This document shows positions 53,386-61,140 of a stretch of 64,000 nt of DNA, piece by piece. Each line of letters starts with the position of its first letter. Position 1 is the first letter of the stretch. A model generated the notes under the pieces. That model saw nothing but the letters and a program-made list of their open reading frames with translations. It was not told where the DNA came from and searched no databases. This DNA comes from Priestia megaterium NBRC 15308 = ATCC 14581 (lineage in GTDB: Bacteria; Bacillota; Bacilli; Bacillales; Bacillaceae_H): contig NZ_CP009920.1 of assembly GCF_000832985.1 (NCBI RefSeq), positions 310,001 through 374,000 on the forward strand, given 5' to 3'. The position numbers and the translations under genes were made by a program.

Positions 53386-53737
53386 ACATATCTCTCATCA
53401 ACACTAAAAACGAAGCAAACATGAAAAAGGTTGCTCCAAGCCACGAGTGATAGTACTCTTTTTGATTTCTTTCAAACTTCCATTCTTCGAAACCTCGAAA
53501 CACGTACAGGAGAAACAAGAAAAGAAACATAAAAACGGATGTGTAGGCTGGAGGCATAACAAAGATCAGCACTAAAAACGAAGCAAGCAGCACCATTTCA
53601 ATGGTGATAAACAGCGGACGCCTTCCTTTAAAGCTTCTCCAATAGCTTTTTTTCATCTTTGTATGCAGCTTTTTTCGCATGACAAGATCCAGAAAGATAT
53701 AAACGACTGCCAAAATCAGCAAATACACAAGCGTCAT
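53384..53737 (-). CDS. DUF4181-like membrane protein
   Basis: The 117-residue product has about four membrane helices and the DUF4181 pattern (MKKSYWRSFKGRRPLFITIEM; FRGFEEWKFERNQKEYYHSWLGATFF). ATG 53737 with AAGGAGGAGTGAAA upstream is chosen. Its last bases touch repeat copy E. Confidence 0.75.
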   Translation of the reverse strand: MTLVYLLILAVVYIFLDLVMRKKLHTKMKKSYWRSFKGRRPLFITIEMVLLASFLVLIFVMPPAYTSVFMFLFLFLLYVFRGFEEWKFERNQKEYYHSWLGATFFMFASFLVLMRDM

Positions 53738-53930
53738 TTTCACTCCTCCTTCCGGCTAAAAATATCCTTATACTTCCATTTTAAAGAACTTCCCACAAAT
53801 TTCAAGCGTCTAAAAAATCTTTACACAACTTATGAGTGCAAGCATTCATATATTTAAAAATCGCTAATATATTGACTAATGTACAGGTTAAATTCTCTGT
53901 ATAAACTCATCTAGAGGGGGACATCAAGTT

Positions 53931-54581
53931 ATGAGAATAAAAGAAGTAAAGCAAGGTGCACTCGCAGCGCTGAAAAACCGCTGGGGATTTGCCGTACTGC
54001 TTACGTTCGTTACGTATTTAATCGCTGCCGGTATTCCAGGACTTATTGACTTTTTAATCAACGGATTTCCAAGCGGGTCCGAAACCGAATACTCTCAGTC
54101 TACCTTAGCTAATATTGTATCCCTGCTGCTCGTACCGCTCTTTTTCTCTTACTACTGGGTACTATTGCGTCTGGTTCGAGGAGAAAGTGTACGTGTAGGA
54201 AATGTGTTTGATTCGTTTTCATCTGCGGGACTATATTTTAGAACACTCGGACTTTACTTACTAACGATTATTTATACCGTGCTATGGAGTATTTTATTAA
54301 TCATTCCTGGCATCATCAAAAGTCTTGCCTATTCACAGGCTTACTACGTATTCCGCGATAACCCCGATTATTCGGTGAACCAATCTATTACTGAAAGCAG
54401 ACGGTTAATGAACGGCTACAAGTGGACCTACTTTTTACTCCTTTTAAGCTTTATCAGCTGGGGCATTTTAAGTATCATCACGCTTGGCATTGGGTTATTA
54501 TGGCTCGTTCCGTACGTAACAACTTCGCTTGGTGTGTTTTATGAAAAGCTAAAAGCAAATGAAACTGAAGTAGCTGAATAA
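53931..54581 (+). CDS. DUF975 family membrane protein
   Basis: The 216-residue protein has five to six membrane helices and the DUF975 signature IIPGIIKSLAYSQAYYVFRDNP followed by SITESRRLMNGYKWTYFLL. AGAGGGGGACATCAAGTT precedes ATG 53931. Function unknown. Confidence 0.85.
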   Translation: MRIKEVKQGALAALKNRWGFAVLLTFVTYLIAAGIPGLIDFLINGFPSGSETEYSQSTLANIVSLLLVPLFFSYYWVLLRLVRGESVRVGNVFDSFSSAGLYFRTLGLYLLTIIYTVLWSILLIIPGIIKSLAYSQAYYVFRDNPDYSVNQSITESRRLMNGYKWTYFLLLLSFISWGILSIITLGIGLLWLVPYVTTSLGVFYEKLKANETEVAE

Positions 54582-54583
54582 AC

Positions 54584-54619
54584 GAAAAACCGTATTCGAG
54601 TTGCGAATACGGTTTTTTA
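54584..54619 (+). terminator. Rho-independent terminator
   Basis: AAAAACCGTATTCG/CGAATACGGTTTTTT hairpin after the DUF975 gene. Confidence 0.87.
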
Positions 54620-54676
54620 TTTAGGTTTGGTATTCTCTCCATGTACATTAGTTGAAATTTGCCCCGTTATTCACTA

Positions 54677-54748
54677 AGTTCGATACAAACTATGTTACTA
54701 TCGAACTATATACTCTAGAAACAGCAGCTATTTAGCTGTTGTTTTTTT
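54677..54748 (+). ncRNA. Candidate small RNA or leader: two hairpins ending in a T run
   Basis: AGTTCGAT/ATCGAACT (54677-54707) then AACAGC...GCTGTT followed by GTTTTTTT (54720-54748). No ORF is present. It lies 270 bp upstream of the NlpC/P60 gene, after the preceding terminator, so it could be a small RNA or an attenuator. No known riboswitch motif fits. Confidence 0.35.
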
Positions 54749-55015
54749 ATTCCCCTCTCCTTTTTCAACAAAAAAATAGAAAAATTCCATCCTCCTTACA
54801 TATTTTCTAATAAATCTATGAATCTCCTAAACATTTCTACCTAGATAAATTGTCAGAATTATTACAGAGAAGGTGACAATTCTACTTATATCGCCTTTTA
54901 ATATTAAAACTATGTTACAAAATGTCGTAATTTGGAATTAGATGTTTACTTTTCCTGTCAGGATTGATAGACTCACAGTTGTGAATAAAACAAGTTATGG
55001 AAAGGGAGAAAGAAC

Positions 55016-55855
55016 ATGCTAAAGAAAGCAAATCGTACAGTTATGAATATGGGGTTAGCAGCATTACTTGTTCCCGCTGCCCTAACATTTAGCACAACTT
55101 CAGCAAGTGCAAATGACGGAGGCGCTGCACCAGCACCCGTACAAGAAAAGGTAACGCCAAGCGTACCTCAACAACAAGCAACTACTACTACTAATCAAAA
55201 AGTCATCGTAAACGTGAGTGCGTTAAATATTCGTCAAGGAGCTAGCTTTTCATCTCCAGTCGTTGGAACTGCAACACAAGGTCAAGAGTTTGCTATTTTA
55301 AAAGAAGCAAACGGCTTAGTTGAAATTGCACCAAACAAATGGATTTCAAAAAGCTCAAGCTACGTAACAATTGCATCAGGTAAACCAAGCGCAAGCCAAG
55401 TAAAAGGTGTAAGCACATCAACTCCTTCTACCTCTACAGCATCTACATCTGCAGCACAAGAAACAAGCACACCAGCACCTGCTCCAACAACAAGCACGGC
55501 TTCTGGAAGCACAGTAAATGTTGCACGTAGTTTAGTAGGATCACCTTACCAATGGGCAGGAAACACACCAAGCGGATTTGACTGCTCAGGCTTTATCGCA
55601 TACGTGTTCAATCATAGCGGTCACAGCATTTCACGTACAAGCGTAGCCAACTACTGGAACATGGCGACAAAAATTTCGTCTCCACAACCAGGAGATCTAG
55701 TATTCTTCCAAAACACATACACAAGCGGCCCATCTCATATGGGAATCTACATCGGAAACGGCCAAATGATTCATGCTGGTTCACACGGTGTAGCAGTAGC
55801 TGACCTAGATGTTTCTTATTATCAAGATCATTTCTTAGGATACGGACGCTTCTAA
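55016..55855 (+). CDS. Secreted NlpC/P60 peptidoglycan hydrolase with SH3b domain
   Basis: The 279-residue protein has a signal peptide (cleavage near SASAN), one SH3b domain (about 62-118: VNVSALNIRQGASFSSPVVGTATQGQEF), a Ser/Thr/Ala/Pro linker and an NlpC/P60 domain (about 165-279). The catalytic Cys is in GFDCSGFIAYVF, His in SHMGIYIG and the third polar residue (His) in MIHAGSHG. It should cut the gamma-D-Glu to diaminopimelate bond. AAAGGGAGAAAGAAC precedes ATG 55016. Confidence 0.92.
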   Translation: MLKKANRTVMNMGLAALLVPAALTFSTTSASANDGGAAPAPVQEKVTPSVPQQQATTTTNQKVIVNVSALNIRQGASFSSPVVGTATQGQEFAILKEANGLVEIAPNKWISKSSSYVTIASGKPSASQVKGVSTSTPSTSTASTSAAQETSTPAPAPTTSTASGSTVNVARSLVGSPYQWAGNTPSGFDCSGFIAYVFNHSGHSISRTSVANYWNMATKISSPQPGDLVFFQNTYTSGPSHMGIYIGNGQMIHAGSHGVAVADLDVSYYQDHFLGYGRF

Positions 55856-55860
55856 GAAAA

Positions 55861-55907
55861 AAATGCCCTCTAATCGTTAGATACGTTCTAACGATTAGAG
55901 GGCATTT
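55861..55907. terminator. Bidirectional terminator
   Basis: Perfect 21-bp stem, AAATGCCCTCTAATCGTTAG and its complement, between convergent genes. Confidence 0.88.
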
Positions 55908-55912
55908 ACTTT

Positions 55913-56578
55913 TTATCGCTGCGCTACTGAAAGCGCCTTTTCAATCCGCGTTTGAAATTTATTTTTCCAGTCTTCAGCTAGCTCAGCCACTTCTAAAGCC
56001 CGCTTCATCCCTTCTACATCTTTTGAACGATGGAAATATAAATCAAGCGTAAACCACACGGATACTTGATCTGGATGAGCTTGAATTAACTTCACTTCCG
56101 CATCTTGCGTAATCGTACCTTCTTTTAACACGCGGCAAAGATAGCCCGTATAGCTTGTCTCAATCATTCGTTTTAAAATTCCTTTAACGCCCGTTCTTTT
56201 TGTAATCGTGTCGCATGGATTTCGTCCTTGCGTCACTTGAATAACGGCGTCCCCTACTTGATAAACGTCTCCAATGCATACGTCTTTTTCAAGCATGCCT
56301 GATAGCACAAGATTTTCTCCAAACGCAGACATTGGCAGCTCCGTATCAAACTCTTCGTTCCATTTTTGGTAGTGTTCATACGGATACACGCACACCGCAC
56401 GATCCCGTCCGCCGTGATACCTTAAGTCCGCTACGCCGTCGCCTTGAAATCCTTCTTTGGCTAAAAACGTTTCGTCTACTTGCTTCTTGCATATGCCTGT
56501 ACGTATTTCTTTGCCGGGACTGTATGCCATTTGTTCAGGCATGCCGGTTGCTAAATGAATTATTTTACGTTGATTCAT
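55913..56578 (-). CDS. MOSC domain protein (YiiM-like)
   Basis: The 221-residue protein has a MOSC domain with GFQGDGVADLRYHGGRDRAVCVYP, FGENLVL and the conserved Cys in QGRNPCDTITKR, plus a C-terminal helical 3-alpha domain. YiiM-like proteins use molybdenum cofactor to reduce N-hydroxylated compounds. AAGGGAGAGATACAA precedes ATG 56578. No Moco genes are adjacent. Confidence 0.85.
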   Translation of the reverse strand: MNQRKIIHLATGMPEQMAYSPGKEIRTGICKKQVDETFLAKEGFQGDGVADLRYHGGRDRAVCVYPYEHYQKWNEEFDTELPMSAFGENLVLSGMLEKDVCIGDVYQVGDAVIQVTQGRNPCDTITKRTGVKGILKRMIETSYTGYLCRVLKEGTITQDAEVKLIQAHPDQVSVWFTLDLYFHRSKDVEGMKRALEVAELAEDWKNKFQTRIEKALSVAQR

Positions 56579-57011
56579 TTGTATCTCTCCCTTCCCCGTT
56601 TTCCCTTACTAATTACGTCATATTTTACCACATTTTAAAGATAGATCTCTTATTTTTCGTATATTCCACTAAAATCTTGGCAATATCATGAAAGTTTAAA
56701 AAATATTTCACAATTATATTAAAAATATCTTCATTTCCTCTTTTTCTTTTGTTCGAAATGATTTAAGATAGTAGAGGCTGTCGAAATATAAGTTATTATG
56801 TCAGCTCTGCATGTTTTTTTACATATTAGCACATAGTAAATATTATTTTACAATTACGTCATTTTTTTAATGGCCTAAAAAATTTTGCCCATTTTTACTA
56901 AAACTAGCGTGAAAGTCCTGATTTTTATATAAAATAGAGGCCGATTTACATAGTCATTTCTATGCACGTCCCTCTTTTATAAATATAGAGTACATGTAAG
57001 GAGAAAAGTAA
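56579..57011. other. Intergenic leader region of the nucleoside transporter gene
   Basis: 433 bp, AT-rich. No purine riboswitch core was found. TATAAAAT near 56928 may be a -10. AATAGAGGCCGATTTACATAGTC at about 56933 is unassigned. Confidence 0.35.
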
Positions 57012-58187
57012 ATGTCAATTTTAATGGGAATTATCGGAATTGTAATTGTCTTAGCAGTTGCGTTCCTCATGTCAAACGACAAGAAACTTATCAACTACAA
57101 AGGCATCGCAGTTATGCTGGTTATTCAGCTCGCTATCTCTGCTTTTATGATGAATACATCGATTGGTCGCAAGGTGCTTGACTTTATCACAAGTGTATTT
57201 ACAAAGATCTTATCATTTGGTAACGACGGAATTTCGTTCGTGTTTGGAGATCTTGCAGGAAAAGGCATTTTCTTTATCCAGACGTTAGTTATGATTGTAT
57301 TCGTTTCAGCATTATTAAGTATTTTAAACTACTCTCGTATTTTACCCTTTGGGATCAAATATATCGGAGGACTTGTTTCAAAAATTACCGGACTTCCCCA
57401 AATTGAAAGCTTCACAGCCGTGAATGCGATGATCTTTGGTGATACAACGGCGCTAATTGCGGTGAAAAACCACATCGGAGGTTTAACACCAAACCGTTTA
57501 TTTATTGTTACAACAACATCATTAGTATCCGTTTCTTGTTCAATTCTAGGCGCATACATGCAGATGATTCCGGCGGAATACGTCTTAATTGCCCTTCCGC
57601 TAAACGTATTCTCTGGCTTAATCGTTTCTTCTATCGTTGCACCAGTAAAAGTGGAAGATGAAAACGAAGTGGATATCAAAGCACCTGCTAAGCAAGGCAC
57701 GCTGTTTGAAGCAATCGGCGACGGAGCACTAGACGGCGGACGCGTTGCGTTAATCGTAGCAGCGATGCTTGTAACGTACGTTGGTCTTTTAGCATTAGTG
57801 AACTACGTATTAAACGGCGTAATCGGATTAACTGTTCAAGACATTTTAGGCTATATCTTCTACCCAATTGCCTTTATCATGGGTATTCCAGCAGATGAAC
57901 TAATGAAAGCCGGCGGCGTAATGGGAACAAAAGTAGTAGCAAACGAATTCGTTGCCATGCTTGACTTCCAAAAAATGATGCCTCACCTTTCTGAAAAAAC
58001 GGTTGGTATCGTATCAGCTTACTTAATCTCATTTGCAAACTTCAGCTCAATTGGTATCGTTCTTGGTACGATCCAAGCAATCAACGGCGAACAAGCTTCA
58101 CGCGTTGCGAAGTTCGGCTTGAAGATGCTGTTAGTCGCGACAATGGGATCGATTTTAACAGGTATTATGGTTGGATTATTTATTTAA
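57012..58187 (+). CDS. nupC: NupC family concentrative nucleoside transporter
   Basis: The 391-residue protein has the CNT fold: IGRKVLDFITSVFTKILSFGNDG near the start, ITGLPQIESFTAVNAMIFGDTTALIAV (QTE-like substrate site), and MGTKVVANEFVAMLDFQKM with SFANFSSIGI near the end (NEF and SFANFSS motifs). It imports nucleosides with H+ or Na+. TAAGGAGAAAAGTAA precedes ATG 57012. Paralogue choice (NupC versus NupG) is by family. Confidence 0.87.
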   Translation: MSILMGIIGIVIVLAVAFLMSNDKKLINYKGIAVMLVIQLAISAFMMNTSIGRKVLDFITSVFTKILSFGNDGISFVFGDLAGKGIFFIQTLVMIVFVSALLSILNYSRILPFGIKYIGGLVSKITGLPQIESFTAVNAMIFGDTTALIAVKNHIGGLTPNRLFIVTTTSLVSVSCSILGAYMQMIPAEYVLIALPLNVFSGLIVSSIVAPVKVEDENEVDIKAPAKQGTLFEAIGDGALDGGRVALIVAAMLVTYVGLLALVNYVLNGVIGLTVQDILGYIFYPIAFIMGIPADELMKAGGVMGTKVVANEFVAMLDFQKMMPHLSEKTVGIVSAYLISFANFSSIGIVLGTIQAINGEQASRVAKFGLKMLLVATMGSILTGIMVGLFI

Positions 58188-58188
58188 T

Positions 58189-58222
58189 GAAAAAGCACTC
58201 ACTTTTAGTGAGTGCTTTTTTG
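58189..58222 (+). terminator. Terminator of the nucleoside transporter gene
   Basis: AAAAAGCACTCAC/GTGAGTGCTTTTTT hairpin. Confidence 0.87.
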
Positions 58223-58399
58223 TTGGGGGTGGTTCTTTTTGGATTATATCTGGAGCGTTTCTACAATGTTGAAATTTATTAAATATCTCTGTTGACATAC
58301 TTCGAGTTATCGACACTATTATCAAATGCTTTTTATCTTCATTCTAATAACATTTAAATTAGTTTTACATAATGGATTAAAGCAATATCTCTTATTCAA

Positions 58400-58440
58400 T
58401 AAAAAAGACAGCTTGCTTTATCAGCAAACTGCCTTTTTTG
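58400..58440 (-). terminator. Terminator of the tRNA array
   Basis: Minus strand AAAAAAGGCAGTTTGCT...AGCAAGCTGTCTTTTTT, right after the last tRNA-like gene. Confidence 0.78.
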
Positions 58441-58443
58441 TAA

Positions 58444-58515
58444 TGACCCGTCCGGGATTCGAACCCGTGTTACCTTTTTAAAAGGACAATTTCTCGACCA
58501 CTCGGTCAACGGACC
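58444..58515 (-). tRNA. tRNA-like gene: Glu-type scaffold with UUU (Lys) anticodon, no CCA, probably degenerate
   Basis: The 72-nt sequence aligns position by position with Bacillus tRNA-Glu (T arm CGGGTTCGAATCCCG, acceptor GGTCCGT/ACGGGTC), but the anticodon loop reads CTTTTAA, giving UUU. The anticodon stem has two mismatches and two G-U pairs (TTGTC against AAAGG). CCA is not encoded. It may be a pseudogene or a tRNA-like RNA. Confidence 0.6.
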
Positions 58516-58531
58516 AGATAAAATTATAAAA

Positions 58532-58622
58532 TGGCAGAGAAGAAGGGATTCGAACCCTCGCATCGCGTTAACGATCTACTCCCTTAGCAGGGGAGCCCCT
58601 TGAGCCACTTGGGTACTTCTCT
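58532..58622 (-). tRNA. tRNA-Ser (GCU)
   Basis: 91 nt, class II, anticodon GCT in CCCTGCTAAGGG, long variable arm, acceptor AGAGAAG/CTTCTCT with discriminator G and encoded CCA. The first base is A instead of the usual G, with its pair kept. Confidence 0.88.
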
Positions 58623-58655
58623 GTATGGATTTCCCACTGAGATACTGTGGAATAA

Positions 58656-58732
58656 TAGTAGGCCTAAGCGGACTTGAACCATCGACCTCACGCTTATCAG
58701 ACTTGGGCTCTACCAAAAATGAGCTACTTCCC
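58656..58732 (-). tRNA. Degenerate tRNA-Ile (GAU), probable pseudogene
   Basis: The interior is Ile-like (CTGATAA anticodon loop, AGGTCGATGGTTCAAGTCC). The acceptor 5' strand GGGAAGT cannot pair with TAGGCCT beyond three pairs, the anticodon stem has a mismatch, and the 3' end is CTA in place of CCA. Confidence 0.72.
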
Positions 58733-58737
58733 GTTTA

Positions 58738-58814
58738 TGGCGCGCCCGAGAGGAGTCGAACCCCTAACCTTTTGATCCGTAGTCAAACGCTCTATCCAAT
58801 TGAGCTACGGGCGC
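58738..58814 (-). tRNA. tRNA-Arg (ACG)
   Basis: 77 nt, anticodon ACG in TGACTACGGATCA, acceptor GCGCCCG/CGGGCGC, discriminator G, CCA encoded. Appears intact. Confidence 0.93.
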
Positions 58815-58823
58815 TTCCTAAAA

Positions 58824-58908
58824 TGGTGCGGATGAAGGGACTTGAACCCCCACGTCATAAGACACTAGATCCTAAGTCTAGCGCGTCTGCCAATTCCGCC
58901 ACATCCGC
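58824..58908 (-). tRNA. tRNA-Leu (UAG)
   Basis: 85 nt, class II, anticodon TAG in TAGACTTAGGATCTA, acceptor GCGGATG/CATCCGC, CCA encoded. Appears intact. Confidence 0.92.
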
Positions 58909-58918
58909 ATGTGAAAAA

Positions 58919-58995
<77 letters not shown>

Positions 58996-59013
58996 ATAAT
59001 AACAAAGATATAA

Positions 59014-59106
59014 TGGAAGAGGAAGAGGGATTCGAACCCCCGCGGGCTTTGACACCCCTGTCGGTTTTCAAGACCGATCCCTTCAGCCAGACTTGGGTAT
59101 TCCTCC
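59014..59106 (-). tRNA. tRNA-Ser (UGA), acceptor end altered
   Basis: 93 nt, class II, anticodon TGA in CGGTCTTGAAAACCG. The acceptor stem ends in a G1-U72 wobble and discriminator 73 is U, where serine tRNAs normally have G. CCA is encoded. Confidence 0.82.
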
Positions 59107-59121
59107 ATATTTCAGGTTCAA

Positions 59122-59198
59122 TGGTGGACCTTGTAGGACTCGAACCTACGACCGGACGGTTATGAGCCGTCTGCTCTAACCAGCTGAGCTAAAGGTCC
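59122..59198 (-). tRNA. tRNA with CAU anticodon (Ile2 or elongator Met)
   Basis: 77 nt, anticodon CAT in GACGGCTCATAACCGTC, acceptor GGACCTT/AAGGTCC, CCA encoded. The body resembles the Bacillus tRNA-Ile2 whose C34 becomes lysidine, more than elongator Met. Confidence 0.88.
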
Positions 59199-59221
59199 TT
59201 TCTAAGCTCTCTATTAGAATG

Positions 59222-59325
59222 TGGATACGGCAATCGGATTTGAACCGGTGATAAAGGTATTGCAGACCCTGACTATGCCAACAATAAGTATGGAAATTAT
59301 TTATAGTCAGTTACATTTATCCGTA
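59222..59325 (-). tRNA. tRNA-Cys-like RNA (GCA) with D arm replaced
   Basis: The 3' half matches Bacillus tRNA-Cys (GGTCTGCAATACCTTTATC, then CCGGTTCAAATCC, then CCA). The 5' part is new: TACGG pairs with the 3' CCGTA, and a CTGACTAT/ATAGTCAG hairpin with a 26-nt loop stands where the D arm should be. Function doubtful. Confidence 0.55.
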
Positions 59326-59408
59326 TGCTACCCCTTCATATGAAACATGGACTAGTAATTTAATAATTAATATCTGTTTCGCTACCAACAAAAATTATTT
59401 TACCTTAT

Positions 59409-59428
59409 AATTTCGTAGAAGTCAACAT
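59409..59428. repeat. Recombination-site-like repeat, copy 1
   Basis: AATTTCGTAGAAGTCAACAT, identical over 20 bases to 61193-61212. The right arm found at the other copies is missing here. Confidence 0.65.
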
Positions 59429-59496
59429 CTATGTAATTTGTGTTTTAATACTTAATTTTGCAATTATTAAGCAGGAACATACACCTAAATAAATAA

Positions 59497-59537
59497 GCTC
59501 TGTAACAAGAATCATGATTCTTGTTACAGAGCTTATT
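59497..59537 (-). terminator. Terminator of the recombinase gene
   Basis: Perfect palindrome, AAGCTCTGTAACAAGAATCA and its complement, just past the stop codon. Confidence 0.85.
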
Positions 59538-59538
59538 T

Positions 59539-60390
59539 TTATAAAAAGGTTTGCGTAATCGCACTTTCTAAATCTCTTGTAGAAGATTTTAGGTATCGTT
59601 TTGTAACATTCACATCAGAATGGCCTGCTAGTTCGGCAACTATTGCAATATCTATCCCTTTCTTAACTAACTCATGACAGAAAGTGTGGCGTAATTTATG
59701 AGGATTTACATTATATTTTTTTAACATGTACTGAACCGTACGTGCAGACATTCTTCTATCAAAATTAGAGACAAATAAAGCTTCATGATTAGAATCAAGT
59801 GAATCAATATATTTCTTCAAACTATTCCTTGCTTCTGTAGAAAGAGGAACAAATCGCTTTTTACATCCTTTAGCATTACGGATAATTAAAAAACCATCAG
59901 ATTTGTTAATCTCTACGTCTTTACGATTCAAAGCACAAATCTCTGATACCCGAATCCCTGTATGTAATAAAGTATATACAATAGCAATATCACGAAGGTT
60001 TCCCTCTTGCTTTACTTCAGATAAAAGGCGGTCACGCTCACTTGCTTCTAATGACTGTGGTACAACCTCGTTATTTTTCTCTTTTTGTTTACGTTCAATA
60101 TTTTGAACAATTTCTGGTTTTTCAAGAAAGCGTGCAAAAACGCTAATTGTTACAAAAGCTTTTTCTATAGTCGACGCACTTTTATTATTAGATTCAAGGT
60201 TAATCATATAAGTTTGGACATTATTTCTTGTTACTTGATCTAAATGTTTACCTTCACTTAGAAGCCATTCATGAAATTGGTTTAACACTGCTCGATAGGT
60301 TTTAATCGTATTATCAGATTTGCCTGATTCTATTAACCATTGGCTAAAGTCATCAATCAACGGAATAACTTCTAGGCTATTTTTTTTCAC
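59539..60390 (-). CDS. Tyrosine recombinase (XerC/D-like integrase)
   Basis: The 283-residue protein has a SAM-like core-binding domain (about 8-95: IDDFSQWLIESGKSDNTIKTYRAVLNQFHEWL) and a catalytic domain with Arg in LLHTGIRVSEI, Lys in NAKGCKKRFVPL, HxxR in HKLRHTFCHEL, His in LAGHSDVNVT and Tyr in KRYLKS. GTG 60390 is chosen because GTAGGAGGATTTAGA precedes it. It stands between a tRNA array and a 5S gene, with similar palindromic repeats on both sides, so it probably acts on those. It is not the normal chromosomal XerC or XerD by context. Confidence 0.88.
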   Translation of the reverse strand: MKKNSLEVIPLIDDFSQWLIESGKSDNTIKTYRAVLNQFHEWLLSEGKHLDQVTRNNVQTYMINLESNNKSASTIEKAFVTISVFARFLEKPEIVQNIERKQKEKNNEVVPQSLEASERDRLLSEVKQEGNLRDIAIVYTLLHTGIRVSEICALNRKDVEINKSDGFLIIRNAKGCKKRFVPLSTEARNSLKKYIDSLDSNHEALFVSNFDRRMSARTVQYMLKKYNVNPHKLRHTFCHELVKKGIDIAIVAELAGHSDVNVTKRYLKSSTRDLESAITQTFL

Positions 60391-60438
60391 TCTAAATCCT
60401 CCTACATACACTAATAAATTACGTAAAACATAACATTT

Positions 60439-60468
60439 AATTTCGTAGAAATCAATTTAAACGAAATT
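60439..60468. repeat. Recombination-site-like palindromic repeat, copy 2
   Basis: AATTTCGTAGAAATCAATTT followed by AAACGAAATT. The ends ATTTCGT and ACGAAAT form inverted arms around a short centre, as in dif-type sites. It lies 49 bp upstream of the recombinase start. Confidence 0.68.
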
Positions 60469-60477
60469 AATATACAA

Positions 60478-60515
60478 AAAAACAGCCCATCATTGATATG
60501 ATGGGCTGTTTTTTT
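60478..60515 (-). terminator. Terminator after the 5S rRNA
   Basis: Minus strand AACAGCCCATCAT-ATCA-ATGATGGGCTGTTTTTTT. Confidence 0.88.
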
Positions 60516-60632
60516 GCCTGACAACGTCCTACTCTCACGAGGACAAAGTCCCCATTACCATTGGCGCTAGAGAACTTAACTTCCGTGTTCGATATGGGAA
60601 CGGGTGTGACCTCTCTGCTATCGCCACCAGAC
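60516..60632 (-). rRNA. rrf: 5S ribosomal RNA
   Basis: 117 nt with the conserved GGTGGCGATAGCAGAGAGGT, CACACCCGTTCCCATATCGA, ACACGGAAGTTAAG and GAGAGTAGGACG. Helix I (GTCTGGTGGC with GTTGTCAGGC) pairs throughout, with several G-U. It differs from the usual Bacillus sequence at many places, yet pairing is kept. No 23S is found upstream. Confidence 0.9.
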
Positions 60633-60680
60633 CTATTAAAGATAGTTTTCTTAACACTAAATAAAAATTGCTAAGTAAAA

Positions 60681-60951
60681 ACACCGTGCACCCGTCATTG
60701 ACATGATCAAATAAGCGTTACTTGTACAGTTAGCTCGACCGGGTTGTGCTGCAACACACAGAAGAATCTACTTATGGCTGCTTCCTTCCGGACCTGACCA
60801 TGTTCATAGGTTTCTGTTGTGCAGGACCTAGTTGTCAACACCACTTGTCCAAGTCAGACCTTACCTGACTCATACCTCTGTTAGGAATTAAACCCTGCTA
60901 AGGCGGATTGCAGGTTACAGGGCACCGCCATCTCCCCGTCTAGCACGGTAT
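60681..60951 (-). ncRNA. scr: SRP RNA (scRNA, long Bacillus form)
   Basis: About 271 nt. It begins CCGTGCTAGACGGGGAGATG and has the Alu-domain GCGGTGCCCTGTAACCTGC, the domain IV GGTCAGGTCCGGAAGGAAGC binding Ffh, and ends GGGTGCACGGTGTTTTT. The layout equals B. subtilis scRNA but variable parts differ. It lies 48 bp upstream of 5S, an unusual place. Confidence 0.92.
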
Positions 60952-60961
60952 GTATAGTTAA

Positions 60962-61096
60962 GGGATTCCCACCTATGTCGTCCTCCCAATCTGTTTTGTG
61001 AACCCGCGATCTCGCAGGTGGGTTTCCGCATATTAACGTTCTAGCAATCCTGTTTCAAAGACAGGCATGGCATCAGTCAACAGATGTAGGAACCCC
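60962..61096 (-). ncRNA. Unclassified structured RNA upstream of the SRP RNA
   Basis: On the minus strand GGGGTTCCTAC pairs with GTGGGAATCCC over 11 pairs (61086-61096 with 60962-60972), then ATCTGTT with AACAGAT. Inside are hairpins CCTGT/AACAGG and AACCC/GGGTT. There is no ORF. It may be an RNA gene (6S-like rod shape is possible) or the SRP precursor leader; I cannot name it. Confidence 0.5.
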
Positions 61097-61140
61097 AAAT
61101 AAACAGTACGGTTCAAAACAAATAGGGCATAACGTGCATC

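Noticed and set aside
60640-61130. 23S rRNA 3' end upstream of the 5S gene
   Set aside because: The sequence is SRP RNA plus another structured RNA; no 23S motifs are seen.
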